From: Paracoccus sulfuroxidans
Lineage (GTDB): Bacteria > Pseudomonadota > Alphaproteobacteria > Rhodobacterales > Rhodobacteraceae
Direction: 5' to 3'
NCBI RefSeq assembly: GCF_007830335.1
Contig: NZ_VLKU01000016.1
Coordinates: 1 to 64,000 of the forward strand
DNA: 64,000 bases
In this document: in pieces, positions 25,147 to 33,654 of the stretch
Layout: each line of letters begins with the position of its first letter
Numbering within the stretch: position 1 is the first letter of the stretch
Program-made: the position numbers and the translations under genes
The notes under the pieces: generated by a model
What the model saw: only the letters and a program-made list of their open reading frames with translations
What the model was told of the DNA's origin: nothing
The model's database searches: none

Positions 25147-26064
25147 TTATTCTTTTGATTCCAGCCAGTTGCGGTGAATTTCCGGAAGGTGATCGGCCAG
25201 CCAGTCGCCAAATTCGCGACCCTGACCCGTCAGTTCGATCACCATTTTCTTGGCGGCAGGCCGCGCCTCGCCCAGCAGCGTACCATTCGCGGCCTTGATC
25301 TGCCGCGCACCGTCGGGCTTTTCGCGGGCAGGGGTCAGGGCGCGCATCACCTGCTCGAACCGGGTGTCAGAGGTGGAGGCCGTGGCTGCGCGTTGCGCTG
25401 CGGCCAGATCCGCGCCGCGCACCCGCTGCGCCATCGCCGTCCAGCGATCCCGCCCGATCGAGGGCGCCGCGCCAATCGCCAGGATCAGCTTCTGCGGCAG
25501 CGTGTCGACCACCGTCAGCATGCGCGAGATCACCGTCTTGTCGATGCTGAGCGCGTCGCAAATGATCTTGCGATCATAGCCGGATTTCACCATTTGCTGG
25601 GCAAAGAGGGCCTTTTCGATAAAGGTCAGGTCCTTGCGGGCCGAGTTTTCCTGACCCTGCGCAATGATCAGCTCGCGGTCGTCCATCTCGCGCACCATGG
25701 CCTTGACGGGCTGGCGCAACAGCTTCAGCGCAGCGACCCGGCGACGGCCATAGACGACCTCGTAACGGCCTTCGATATTGGCATGGTGGCGCAGCATCAC
25801 GGGGACCTGCTGGCCATATTCGCGAATGGATTCGGCCAGCGCGGCAATGCCCTCGGGGTCATTGTCCAGACGGTCGCGCAGCCCGGCATTGTCGATCAGG
25901 TCAGGCTGCACGTCGATGATCGCGCGCCGCTTCAGATCGCCGATCCCGCGAGAGACCGCGCCAATCGCGCCGCGATCATAGCGGGGCAGGGGCGCATCCT
26001 CGGGGGCAGGGGCCTCGACGGCGGCCTGCATCAGGCCTTTCAGCAAGTCCTTGCGCGCCATCAC
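25147..26064 (-). CDS. repB: Partition protein RepB (ParB family)
   Basis: A 305-residue ParB-type DNA-binding protein. The N-terminal ParB/Spo0J domain has DPEGIAALAESIREYGQQVPVMLRHH, GRYEVVYGRRRVAALKLL and GQENSARKDLTFIEKALFAQQM (landmarks), followed by the helix-turn-helix around IICDALSIDKTVISRMLTVVD. It binds parS and works with RepA to place the replicon at division. It overlaps repA by 4 bases (ATGA), so the two are translated together. Confidence 0.95.
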   Translation of the reverse strand: MMARKDLLKGLMQAAVEAPAPEDAPLPRYDRGAIGAVSRGIGDLKRRAIIDVQPDLIDNAGLRDRLDNDPEGIAALAESIREYGQQVPVMLRHHANIEGRYEVVYGRRRVAALKLLRQPVKAMVREMDDRELIIAQGQENSARKDLTFIEKALFAQQMVKSGYDRKIICDALSIDKTVISRMLTVVDTLPQKLILAIGAAPSIGRDRWTAMAQRVRGADLAAAQRAATASTSDTRFEQVMRALTPAREKPDGARQIKAANGTLLGEARPAAKKMVIELTGQGREFGDWLADHLPEIHRNWLESKE

Positions 26065-27260
26065 TCACCCCCTTCGCGGCCCCAGGCCGCCTGGATCAGC
26101 CCCTCGATCTCGCCGTTCACGTTGTTCAGGCTTTCCAGCGCGCGCTCATAGGTCGATCTGGTAAAGGCTGATTTTTCAACCTCATAGAGCGTCTGCTTGG
26201 TGATCCCGGCATCCGAGATCGCCGTCGATTTCAGCACTGGATGGTTCAGCACATGGTCCCCGAACAGAGAGCGCATGAAGCTGACCATCTGGTTTTGCGG
26301 CCCATCGCCGGGCTCGTATCGGGTGACGACATAGCGCATCCAGTCATAATCCATATCCGCGCCCGCATCCGCGACGACGCCCAGAAGGTTCGAGGTCATC
26401 AGCAGGAATTGGCACATCGACATGACGTCCAGCATCTGCGGGTGCACCGTCACAAGGATCGCCGTCGCGGCCGACAGGGCCGACATCGTCAGAAAGCCAA
26501 GCTGCGGCGGACAATCGATCACGACCACGTCGTAATCGGATTCGACCTCGGCCAGAGCATCGCCAATTCTGGTAAAGAAAAACTTACCCGAGCGTTCGAT
26601 GATCGCGCGCGGGGTGTCGTGCTCGAACTCCATCAGCTCGAGATTGCCGGGAATCAGGTCGAGATTGGTGAAATAGGTCTTCTGGATCACCGCGCTGAGG
26701 GGCAGGGGGTCCTGATAGCGGATCGCGTCATAGATCGTGCCGCCGTCGTTGAGGTCGAACTCGGGCTGGACGCCATGCAGCGCCGAAAGGCTGGCCTGCG
26801 GGTCAAGGTCGATGGCCAGCACGCGGTAGCCGTCCAGCGCCAGCTTCTGCGCCAGATGCGCGGCGGTCGTGGTCTTGCCCGAACCACCCTTGAAGTTGAT
26901 GACGGTGATGACCTGCAGATGATCGCCCGCTCGCCGTCCGGGCAGGTAGGTACCAGGGGTTTTCGCCCCTTTTTCAAGCAGTTGCCGCAGTTCGAGGATT
27001 TCATCCGGGCTGTAATAGCGCCGCCCGCCCGCGCGGGTTTCGGGGCTGGGGCCCTTGCCCTCAAGGTCGAGCTTGCGCAGATAGGCATCCTTGACGCCCA
27101 GCAGATCGGCAACCTCGCCGCTGGTAAATTTGCGCAATTCCCGCCGCGCATCGGGCGGAAACAGCTGGGCGCGATGCGCCTGCAGCCGCCCGGAAAGCGC
27201 CAGGGCATGATCGCCCACCAGCTTGTCGATGCGAGTCTTCTGCTGCATCCTGTCCCTCAA
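26061..27260 (-). CDS. repA: Partition ATPase RepA (ParA family)
   Basis: A 399-residue ParA-type ATPase. The N-terminal 100 residues carry a MerR-like HTH (FTSGEVADLLGVKDAYLRKL, RYYSPDEI). The deviant Walker A is ITVINFKGGSGKTTTAAHL at about residue 125, followed by AIDLDPQASLS and VVIDCPPQLGFLTMSA. RepA drives segregation and represses its own operon. Upstream, TTACGC (27277-27282) and GCGTAA (27308-27313) form a possible operator. Confidence 0.95.
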   Translation of the reverse strand: MRDRMQQKTRIDKLVGDHALALSGRLQAHRAQLFPPDARRELRKFTSGEVADLLGVKDAYLRKLDLEGKGPSPETRAGGRRYYSPDEILELRQLLEKGAKTPGTYLPGRRAGDHLQVITVINFKGGSGKTTTAAHLAQKLALDGYRVLAIDLDPQASLSALHGVQPEFDLNDGGTIYDAIRYQDPLPLSAVIQKTYFTNLDLIPGNLELMEFEHDTPRAIIERSGKFFFTRIGDALAEVESDYDVVVIDCPPQLGFLTMSALSAATAILVTVHPQMLDVMSMCQFLLMTSNLLGVVADAGADMDYDWMRYVVTRYEPGDGPQNQMVSFMRSLFGDHVLNHPVLKSTAISDAGITKQTLYEVEKSAFTRSTYERALESLNNVNGEIEGLIQAAWGREGGE

Positions 27261-27396
27261 ATCGCGCGGTCGGTTGTTACGCTTTCGACCGTCATATTCT
27301 GTTTATAGCGTAATTAAATGCGCGATAGGGACGATTCTGACAAGAAGTATTTTGTTATCCGCAGGATCGGAACCAGAGTTGAGGTGTTGCGCGGCC

Positions 27397-27801
27397 TTAC
27401 GCGAACGGGTTCTCGATCCGGCAGCCGGTCGGGGCGAAATCCGCGACATTGCGGGTGACGACCGTGGCGTCATGGGTCAGTGCGGTGGCGGCGATCAACA
27501 GATCCGCGCCGGAATGGCCGATGCGGGCGGAAAGACGGCCCCAGATCTGCGCCTCATTCGCGCCGAAGGGCAGCAGCCGGTCGGAAAACAGCGTAACTGT
27601 GCGCACCAACCAGTCGCGCAGATCCTGCGCAAACTGCGGGTCGGCGCGTTCCTGCATGGTGATCCCGCGCTCGATCTCGCCCAGGGTGATGACCGAAAGG
27701 TAAAGCCGCGCCTCATCCTGACGCGCGAGCCATTCCATGACGGCGGCGCTGCGCTCGGGCCGGCGCATCGCGGACAGCACATTCGTGTCAAGGATCAGCA
27801 T
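27397..27801 (-). CDS. PIN-domain toxin (VapC/FitB-like ribonuclease)
   Basis: A 134-residue PIN protein. The four acidic residues are visible: Asp in MLILDTNVLS, Glu in VITLGEIERGI, Asp in HSGADLLIAATAL and Asp in VTRNVADFAPTG. It cleaves RNA when free of its antitoxin. Its ATG overlaps the antitoxin stop (ATGA). The position next to repABC fits a plasmid-stability role. Confidence 0.9.
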   Translation of the reverse strand: MLILDTNVLSAMRRPERSAAVMEWLARQDEARLYLSVITLGEIERGITMQERADPQFAQDLRDWLVRTVTLFSDRLLPFGANEAQIWGRLSARIGHSGADLLIAATALTHDATVVTRNVADFAPTGCRIENPFA

Positions 27802-28049
27802 CAGAAGCTGACGTCGCGGGGTGCGACCTGTGTGCGCTCATCGGGGGTGGCGGGGCTGGGAAAGCTCAGCAAATGCTGCACGAATGAGCCGCGACGTTCG
27901 GTCGCGGCGGCGCGCATGCGGGCGTAATCGGCGGCCGACAGCACGACGACGGCAGGCTTGCCGCGGCGCGAGACCTCTTGCGGCTGCCCGGCCAGCGCGG
28001 CATCGACCACGGCCGAAAAGCGGTTCTTGGCGTCTTGCAGGGTCCACAT
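27801..28049 (-). CDS. Phd/YefM-type antitoxin
   Basis: An 82-residue protein with the Phd/YefM N-terminal DNA-binding fold: WTLQDAKNRFSAVVDAALAG, then PQEVSRRGKPAVVVLSAADYARM. The C-terminal tail after residue 50 should wrap the toxin. First gene of the pair, with a repeat-rich operator just upstream. Confidence 0.88.
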   Translation of the reverse strand: MWTLQDAKNRFSAVVDAALAGQPQEVSRRGKPAVVVLSAADYARMRAAATERRGSFVQHLLSFPSPATPDERTQVAPRDVSF

Positions 28050-28060
28050 GATGGCCTCCG

Positions 28061-28086
28061 TATCTGGCTAGATACCTAGCTAGATA
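28061..28086. promoter_or_regulatory. Probable toxin-antitoxin operator
   Basis: Two direct GCTAGATA repeats (28067-28074 and 28079-28086), preceded by the near-inverted TATCTGGC (28061-28068). The site lies 12 bases before the antitoxin start, as expected for autorepression by an antitoxin-toxin complex. Confidence 0.55.
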
Positions 28087-28115
28087 GCGTCGATCCGCGC
28101 CGATTTCAAGCGGAG

Positions 28116-29150
28116 TCAGCCCAGCAGATCGGTGGCGGGATTCTCGGCGATCTCGACATCGGCGTAATAGCGCTGCGCCTGTGCCGGGCTGCGATGCAGG
28201 CTCAGCTGCATGGCGGCGGGCAGGGGCGTGCCCTCCAACGCGGCCTGGGTCAGAAACCCGGCGCGCAGCCCGTGCGGGCTGGCAAAATCGGGCGGATAGC
28301 CGCCCAGAACCAGCCGGTGACGCACAATCTCGCGCACTCCGTCAGGCGAGAGCCGCCGCGCCAGCACCCGGTCGGCCTGGCTGATCGGACGGAACAGCGG
28401 GCCCGATGTGATCGCCGCAATCTGCATCCAGCGCATGACAGCACGCGCCGCGCGGCCCTTCAGCGGCAGGCGCGGCGCGCGCTCGATCCCGGTGGTTTTG
28501 GTGGTCAGCAGGCGGATGCGGATCAGGCCTTTTTCGGTAAATTCACGGTCGTCGATGTCGTCGCGGTTCAGCGCCACGATCTCGGACCGCCGCCTGCCGC
28601 CCGAGGCCCAGCCCAGCATCAGCAGCGCCTGATCCCGCAGCCCGCGATGGCTGTGGTCGCAACTGGCCAGCATCGCCTCGAGCACGAGCCGGGTAATCGG
28701 ATGTTCGGATTTCCGCACCGGCTCGCGCGCGGCGGCCTTGCGAGCCTTGGCGCGGGCCTGCCGTAGCAGCGGGGCCTCGAAGGGGCTCGGCAGGTTCCGC
28801 AACCGGTGAAAGGCGCGCCAGCTGGCGATGCGGCGGTCGAGGGTCGCCGGGGCAGGGCAGGCCAGCTTTCGGCGCAGCCCCTGCGCGATCAGCGCCTCGG
28901 CCACCTGGCGGGCCGGGCCGTCCGTGGCGGCAAGATCGGTGGAATGATCAAGGATGAAGCGCAGCGCCACCGCCTCGGATTCCGGCCAGTCGAGGGGCGT
29001 GCCGAAGGCCGCGCGTTTCCAGGACGAGATATAGTCCAGATCCCGCTCCCACGCGCGCAGCGTGTTCTCGGGCGTCCCGCGCCGATAGAGATCATGCAGC
29101 GCAGATGCGTCGGAGTCCGTGAGATGTGCGGGCGCGATGGGCAGGGTCAT
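28116..29150 (-). CDS. Tyrosine recombinase (site-specific integrase)
   Basis: A 344-residue recombinase. The N-terminal SAM-like domain includes TPENTLRAWERDLDYISSWKRAAF. The catalytic domain has the first Arg in GWASGGRRRSEIVALN, His-x-x-Arg in SPHGLRAGFLTQ, the second His in LSLHRSPAQA and the Tyr in QRYYADVEI. It may resolve plasmid multimers or move a cassette. It lies just upstream of the toxin-antitoxin pair; no flanking att sites were recognised. Confidence 0.88.
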   Translation of the reverse strand: MTLPIAPAHLTDSDASALHDLYRRGTPENTLRAWERDLDYISSWKRAAFGTPLDWPESEAVALRFILDHSTDLAATDGPARQVAEALIAQGLRRKLACPAPATLDRRIASWRAFHRLRNLPSPFEAPLLRQARAKARKAAAREPVRKSEHPITRLVLEAMLASCDHSHRGLRDQALLMLGWASGGRRRSEIVALNRDDIDDREFTEKGLIRIRLLTTKTTGIERAPRLPLKGRAARAVMRWMQIAAITSGPLFRPISQADRVLARRLSPDGVREIVRHRLVLGGYPPDFASPHGLRAGFLTQAALEGTPLPAAMQLSLHRSPAQAQRYYADVEIAENPATDLLG

Positions 29151-29160
29151 GGGGCCGAGT

Positions 29161-29479
29161 ATCGCCGATTTCGCGGCGAATTCAAGAGAACTGATAATCA
29201 GTCCTTATCAGGAGTGATGAGGCATATATTCCGATGTCCAAGTAGTCGTCAATTGGGTGAGTTAATGATGACCAAATCGCAAATCATGCAGAATTGCTAC
29301 GCCATATTACAACCCTTCGAGGCGATCGCGCCGCAAGAACGCGGCAGAGAATAGCTACGGGCGAGCAGCCCCTGCCTCATTGGAATAAATCTCGATGCCC
29401 GCCCTAGTCTCTTCAGGAACCAGTCGGGGGAAGAACGATGGTCAGGAAGACTTCAAAGGGGATGGAAGGCCGGTAGCAA
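29161..29479. other. Intergenic region with no clear gene
   Basis: Short frames here lack family features. A frame from about 29218 to 29354 (starting MRHIFRCP) is too short and odd to call. The right end leads into a broken lipoprotein gene. Confidence 0.4.
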
Positions 29480-29754
29480 AGGATGGTGCCGTCCGCGCAA
29501 GCGCAGCAGCAGCATTTCGTGAAGATGCGGACGGCCATGCTGGACGACCCCAACGTGCGGCAAGTCGTCCGGTCGCAGTGCATGGCCGATGCGGCGCGTC
29601 GGGGGTGGCCGAGGGCTCGCGCGGGGCCAAGGAGCGGTACTGCGACAGCGTGGTGCAAGGCATCATGAGCGGCAGACGCTCTTATCGCGATCCAGCGGCG
29701 GCCTCGGCGACGCGCGTTACCCCGAACCTGCCGAGTGCGTTGATGGGAAGTTAA
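29480..29754 (+). pseudogene. Broken copy of the 15.4-kb lipoprotein gene
   Basis: The sequence encodes MVPSAQAQQQHFVKMRTAM and RQVVRSQCMADAAR, nearly the same as the protein at 15364-15720, then changes frame at about 29601 through loss of one base in GCGCGTCGGGGG and continues with VAEGSRGAKERYCDSVVQGI to the same C-terminus. The signal peptide and lipobox are gone. It lies on the opposite strand from the intact copy. Confidence 0.85.
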
Positions 29755-29919
29755 GCGCGCCGCGATGCTGTCGCCTGCCGGGCTCTGGCATCACCAGATG
29801 TTAAGACGTGATGGCATTTAAGGATCCCGGAGCTATTCAGGCATCAAAAACCTCTTGCCCGATAGCGGGCAAAAAAAATAGCCTCAATCAGAACGGGTTG
29901 GGAAGCGGAGCGAGGACGT

Positions 29920-30468
29920 TTGAAAGCATTTCTTGCACTGTCGCGCGCCATCGGCCTGCTGAACGAACTGGTTGGCAAATCCGTCGCCTGGTTGATCCTC
30001 GCTTCGATTCTGATTTCGGCCACCAATGCCGTTACGCGCAAGGCGTTCAACCTCAGTTCCAATGCCTGGCTTGAAGCCCAGTGGTATCTGTTTTCGGCGG
30101 CTTTTCTTCTGGGCTCGGCCTGGACGTTGATGAGCAATGAGCATGTCCGCGTCGATCTGGTCTACAGTCGCCTTGGCAGACGCGCCCAGATCGTCGTCGA
30201 CATCATCGGCACCGTCTTGTTCCTGCTGCCTTTCTGCGTAGTGGTGGTCTGGATGTCCTGGCCGGTCTTTCTGGCGAAGCTAGCCTCGGGTGAGACTTCG
30301 AACAATACCGGCGGGCTGATCTTGTGGCCCGCGTGGATGCTGATCCCGGTCGGATACACGCTGCTGGGGCTTCAAGGCATCTCTGAACTCATCAAGCGCA
30401 TCGCCTGGCTGCGGGGGGATCTGCCCGATCCCGTCGTGCAGGCCGATGCCGCTGCGGCAGAGCTTTAA
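29920..30468 (+). CDS. dctQ: TRAP transporter small permease, DctQ family
   Basis: A 182-residue protein with four membrane helices, starting at TTG 29920 behind GCGAGGA. Family features are LVGKSVAWLILASILISATNAVTRKAF, then EAQWYLFSAAFLLGSAWTLMSNEHVRVDLVYSRLGRRAQ (landmarks). It pairs with the large permease 9 bp downstream and the binding protein beyond it to import an organic acid. Gene order Q-M-P is the usual one for the variant with a large ligand-binding dimer; the substrate is unknown. Confidence 0.9.
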   Translation: MKAFLALSRAIGLLNELVGKSVAWLILASILISATNAVTRKAFNLSSNAWLEAQWYLFSAAFLLGSAWTLMSNEHVRVDLVYSRLGRRAQIVVDIIGTVLFLLPFCVVVVWMSWPVFLAKLASGETSNNTGGLILWPAWMLIPVGYTLLGLQGISELIKRIAWLRGDLPDPVVQADAAAAEL

Positions 30469-30477
30469 GGGGATCGA

Positions 30478-32166
30478 ATGCAGTTTATCGCCGAAAACAT
30501 GGCCCCATTGATGTTCATGGGGCTGATCGTCATTCTGCTGTTCGGCTATCCCGTCGCCTTTGCCTTGGCCTTTACAGGCTTCACCTTCGGGCTTTTGGGG
30601 ATCGAGCTTGGGCTTCTGCCCGCGAACCTGTTTCACGCCATTCCTGACCGCATCTTCGGCCAGATGAGCAATGAGACGATGCTTGCCATCCCCTTTTTCA
30701 CTTTCATGGGGTTGATACTTGAGAAGTCGGGAATGGCCGAGGATCTGCTGGAGACGATCGGCCAGCTTTTCGGTCCGGTGCGCGGCGGCATCGCCTTTGC
30801 GGTCATCGCGGTCGGCGCGCTTTTGGGCGCAACGACGGGGGTGGTTGCGGCCTCGGTCATCTCGATGGGCCTGATCTCACTGCCGATCATGCTGCGCTAT
30901 GGCTATGACCGCAGGATCGCGGCGGGCACCATCGCGGCCTCGGGGACGCTGGCCCAGATCGTGCCGCCCTCACTGGTGCTGATCGTGCTGGCCGACCAGT
31001 TGGGAAAGTCGGTCGGGGACATGTACAAGGGCGCGATGGTGCCCGCGCTGATCCTGGTCGGGCTGTATATGCTCTTCATCGTCATCGTCGCGATCGTGTC
31101 GCCGAATAAGGTCCCGGCCCTGCCGCCAGAGGCGCGGTCGCTGAAAGGCGCCAGGCTTCTGCTGCGGGTCATCACCTCGCTGATCCCACCCCTGGTTCTG
31201 GTCTTCCTTGTGCTGGGCACGATCTTCCTGGGCGTCGCCACGCCGACCGAGGGCGGCGCGATGGGGGCCGTAGGCGGTCTGATCCTGGCCGCAATCAAGG
31301 GCAAGCTGTCCTTCCCGCTGCTGCGCGATTCGCTCTATTCGACGCTGAAGCTCTCGGCTTTCGTGCTGGCGATCCTGCTGGGTGCGCGGGTCTTTTCGCT
31401 GACCTTCTATGGCGTCAACGGCCATGTCTGGGTCGAGCATCTGATGACCTCGATCCCCGGCGGTGTCCTTGGCTTCCTGATCGCTGCGAACCTGTTGGTC
31501 TTCTTCCTGGCCTTCTTCCTCGACTATTTCGAGCTGGCCTTCATCATCATTCCGCTGCTGGCCCCGGCCGCGCAGGCCATGGGCATCGATCTGGTCTGGT
31601 TCGGCGTGATGCTGGCGATCAACATGCAGACTTCGTTCATGCACCCACCCTTCGGCTTTTCGCTGTTCTTCCTGCGCTCGGTCGCGCCAGCGCGACAATA
31701 TCGCGACCGCGTGACTGGGGCGCTGATCCAGCCGCTGACCTCAAACCAGATCTATCTTGGCGCGATCCCCTTCTTGGGGATCCAGCTGGCCATGGTGCTT
31801 CTGGTCGCGCTCTTCCCGCAGCTGGTGATGCATTACAAAGGCAAGGTGGTCGAGGTCGATCCCGCCACCGTCAATCTGAACCTGCCCGGCGGCGGCGGCG
31901 CGGCCGATCCCTGGGGTGCGCCACCCAGCTTCGGGACTGCAGCTCCCAGCTTTGGCGCACCTCAAGGGCAAACGCCTGCGGCACCAAGCTTTGGCACTCC
32001 GGCGACGACGACCGCCCCAAGTTTCGGCGCGCCTTCCGAACCCGCTACGGCCCCTGCAGCGCCCAGCTTTGGCGCCCCGGCACCACAGCCCGCTGAACAG
32101 CCGCCAGCACCCAGCCTCGGCGCACCTGCCGAACAGAACCCGCCACCACCGTCCTTCGGGCATTAA
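30478..32166 (+). CDS. dctM: TRAP transporter large permease, DctM family, with long repeat tail
   Basis: Residues 1-465 are an ordinary DctM permease with about 12 helices (AIPFFTFMGLILEKSGMAED, GTLAQIVPPSLVLIVLAD, VATPTEGGAMGAVGGLI). Residues 470-562 are unusual: a cytoplasmic or periplasmic tail of Ala, Pro, Gly and Ser with eight copies of P-S-F/L-G (for example AAPSFGAP and TAPSFGAP). The family normally ends near residue 450. The tail is in frame with no sign of error, and ends at PPPPSFGH. Confidence 0.9.
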   Translation: MQFIAENMAPLMFMGLIVILLFGYPVAFALAFTGFTFGLLGIELGLLPANLFHAIPDRIFGQMSNETMLAIPFFTFMGLILEKSGMAEDLLETIGQLFGPVRGGIAFAVIAVGALLGATTGVVAASVISMGLISLPIMLRYGYDRRIAAGTIAASGTLAQIVPPSLVLIVLADQLGKSVGDMYKGAMVPALILVGLYMLFIVIVAIVSPNKVPALPPEARSLKGARLLLRVITSLIPPLVLVFLVLGTIFLGVATPTEGGAMGAVGGLILAAIKGKLSFPLLRDSLYSTLKLSAFVLAILLGARVFSLTFYGVNGHVWVEHLMTSIPGGVLGFLIAANLLVFFLAFFLDYFELAFIIIPLLAPAAQAMGIDLVWFGVMLAINMQTSFMHPPFGFSLFFLRSVAPARQYRDRVTGALIQPLTSNQIYLGAIPFLGIQLAMVLLVALFPQLVMHYKGKVVEVDPATVNLNLPGGGGAADPWGAPPSFGTAAPSFGAPQGQTPAAPSFGTPATTTAPSFGAPSEPATAPAAPSFGAPAPQPAEQPPAPSLGAPAEQNPPPPSFGH

Positions 32167-32205
32167 ACCGTCGCGATCAACAAGCGACACATGGGAGGAA
32201 TACGC

Positions 32206-33321
32206 ATGACCGACACTATCAAACGCCGGGGGTTCTTGCAGAAATCTGCGACGCTCGGACTTGGCGCGGCAGCCGCAAGCACACTGGCCGCGCCCGCCAT
32301 CGCTCAGGCTGCGCCGAATATTCGCTGGCGCCTGACGTCGGGTTTTCCGAACAGCCTCGACACGATCTATGGCGGCGCGGTCTATGCGGCCGAGCAGGTC
32401 AAGGCGATGACCGGCGGCAAATTCGAGATTCAGGTCTTTCAGGGAGGCGAGATTGTCCCCGGCCCGCAAGCGCTTGACGCGGTCGCAGGAAACACTGTCG
32501 AGATCGCGCATACCTGCGGCTATTACTTCACCGGCAAGGATCCGGCCTTCGCCATCGGCTCGGCCATTCCCTTTGGCATGAACTCACGCCTGCAGAACGC
32601 CTGGCTGTATCACGGCGGCGGGAACGAGGCCTATGATGACTTCCTGAAAGGCCACGGCTTGATGGCCCGTCCGGGCGGAGCGACGGGCAGCCAGATGGGT
32701 GGCTGGTTCCGCAAGGAAATCAATTCTCTGGCCGACCTCAAGGGGGTCAAGATGCGGATCGCGGGCGTTGCGGGCGATGTCATGGCGCGGCTTGGTGTCG
32801 TGCCCCAGCAGCTTCCCGGCGGCGACATCTATCCGGCACTGGAGCGCGGGACGATCGACGCCGCCGAATGGGTCGGCCCCTATGATGATGAACGGCTCGG
32901 TTTCTACCAGATCGCGCCCTACTATTATTACCCCTCCTTCTGGGAGGGCGGGTTGACCGTCCATTTCTTCATCAATCCTGCCGAATGGGAAAAGCTGCCC
33001 GAAGAGTACAAGGCGGTTCTGGACGCGGCCTTCCACGCCGCCAATATCAACATGCAATCCCTGTATGACGTAAAGAACACAACCGCGATCCGCGAACTTG
33101 TGGGCAAGGGCGCGCAGTTGCGGCCACTGCCGCGCGATGTGATGGACGAGGCCTACACCCAGACCTTCGCGCTTTACGAGGAATACGGACAGAAAAGCCC
33201 GGCTTGGGCCAAGATATACCCCCAGTGGAAGAAGTTCCGCGACGAGGGCATGGAATGGTTCCGCGTCGCCGAGTTCTCCTATGACAGCTATGTCTTCGGG
33301 GCGCAGGCCGCTGGGAAATAG
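32206..33321 (+). CDS. dctP: TRAP transporter substrate-binding protein, DctP family
   Basis: A 371-residue exported binding protein. The signal has a twin-arginine-like KRRGFLQKSATLG and a cleavage region APAIAQA. The mature part begins APNIRWRLTSGFPNSLDTIYGGA and contains ALDAVAGNTVEIAHTCGYYF and the ligand-binding ALERGTIDAAEWVGPYDDE. The WVGPYDDE type resembles binding proteins for branched or aromatic carboxylates that act as dimers. ATG 32206 follows GGGAGGAATACGC. Confidence 0.9.
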   Translation: MTDTIKRRGFLQKSATLGLGAAAASTLAAPAIAQAAPNIRWRLTSGFPNSLDTIYGGAVYAAEQVKAMTGGKFEIQVFQGGEIVPGPQALDAVAGNTVEIAHTCGYYFTGKDPAFAIGSAIPFGMNSRLQNAWLYHGGGNEAYDDFLKGHGLMARPGGATGSQMGGWFRKEINSLADLKGVKMRIAGVAGDVMARLGVVPQQLPGGDIYPALERGTIDAAEWVGPYDDERLGFYQIAPYYYYPSFWEGGLTVHFFINPAEWEKLPEEYKAVLDAAFHAANINMQSLYDVKNTTAIRELVGKGAQLRPLPRDVMDEAYTQTFALYEEYGQKSPAWAKIYPQWKKFRDEGMEWFRVAEFSYDSYVFGAQAAGK

Positions 33322-33654
33322 TTCGGCAACAGCAGGCCGGACATGATGCTTTAGGCTTGCTGGTCCAGCTCGATGATTTCGACTGATTTTGCGGAGGGCA
33401 CGTAAATGGAGCTGGCAAATGCAGGCGCCGGTGTCCTCTGCGGCAACCGGGGCGAGATTGACAGGGGGGAATGAGAGTGCCGCAAATGCGGCACTGCATT
33501 TGAGGGGGGTAGATTTATGTCCTTTCCCGCAGTTTGCGACAGAGCCCGGCGGCGGGGCAGGGTGTAAACGATAAGGGGGGGCGAATGCTGCTGCCGGACG
33601 GCCCGGCGAGAAAAACAAACACCCCTTCCGCATCCTCGGCACCGATGCGACGGC
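33322..33654. other. Intergenic region between TRAP and conjugation genes, with palindrome
   Basis: No gene is supported. The main structure is a 20-base palindrome at 33476-33495 (AGTGCCGCA, AA, TGCGGCACT) without a T run. The convergent neighbours would need terminators here, but no classic one was found. A minus-strand frame ending IYVPSAKSVEIIELDQQA at 33351 may be a decayed gene end. Confidence 0.45.
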
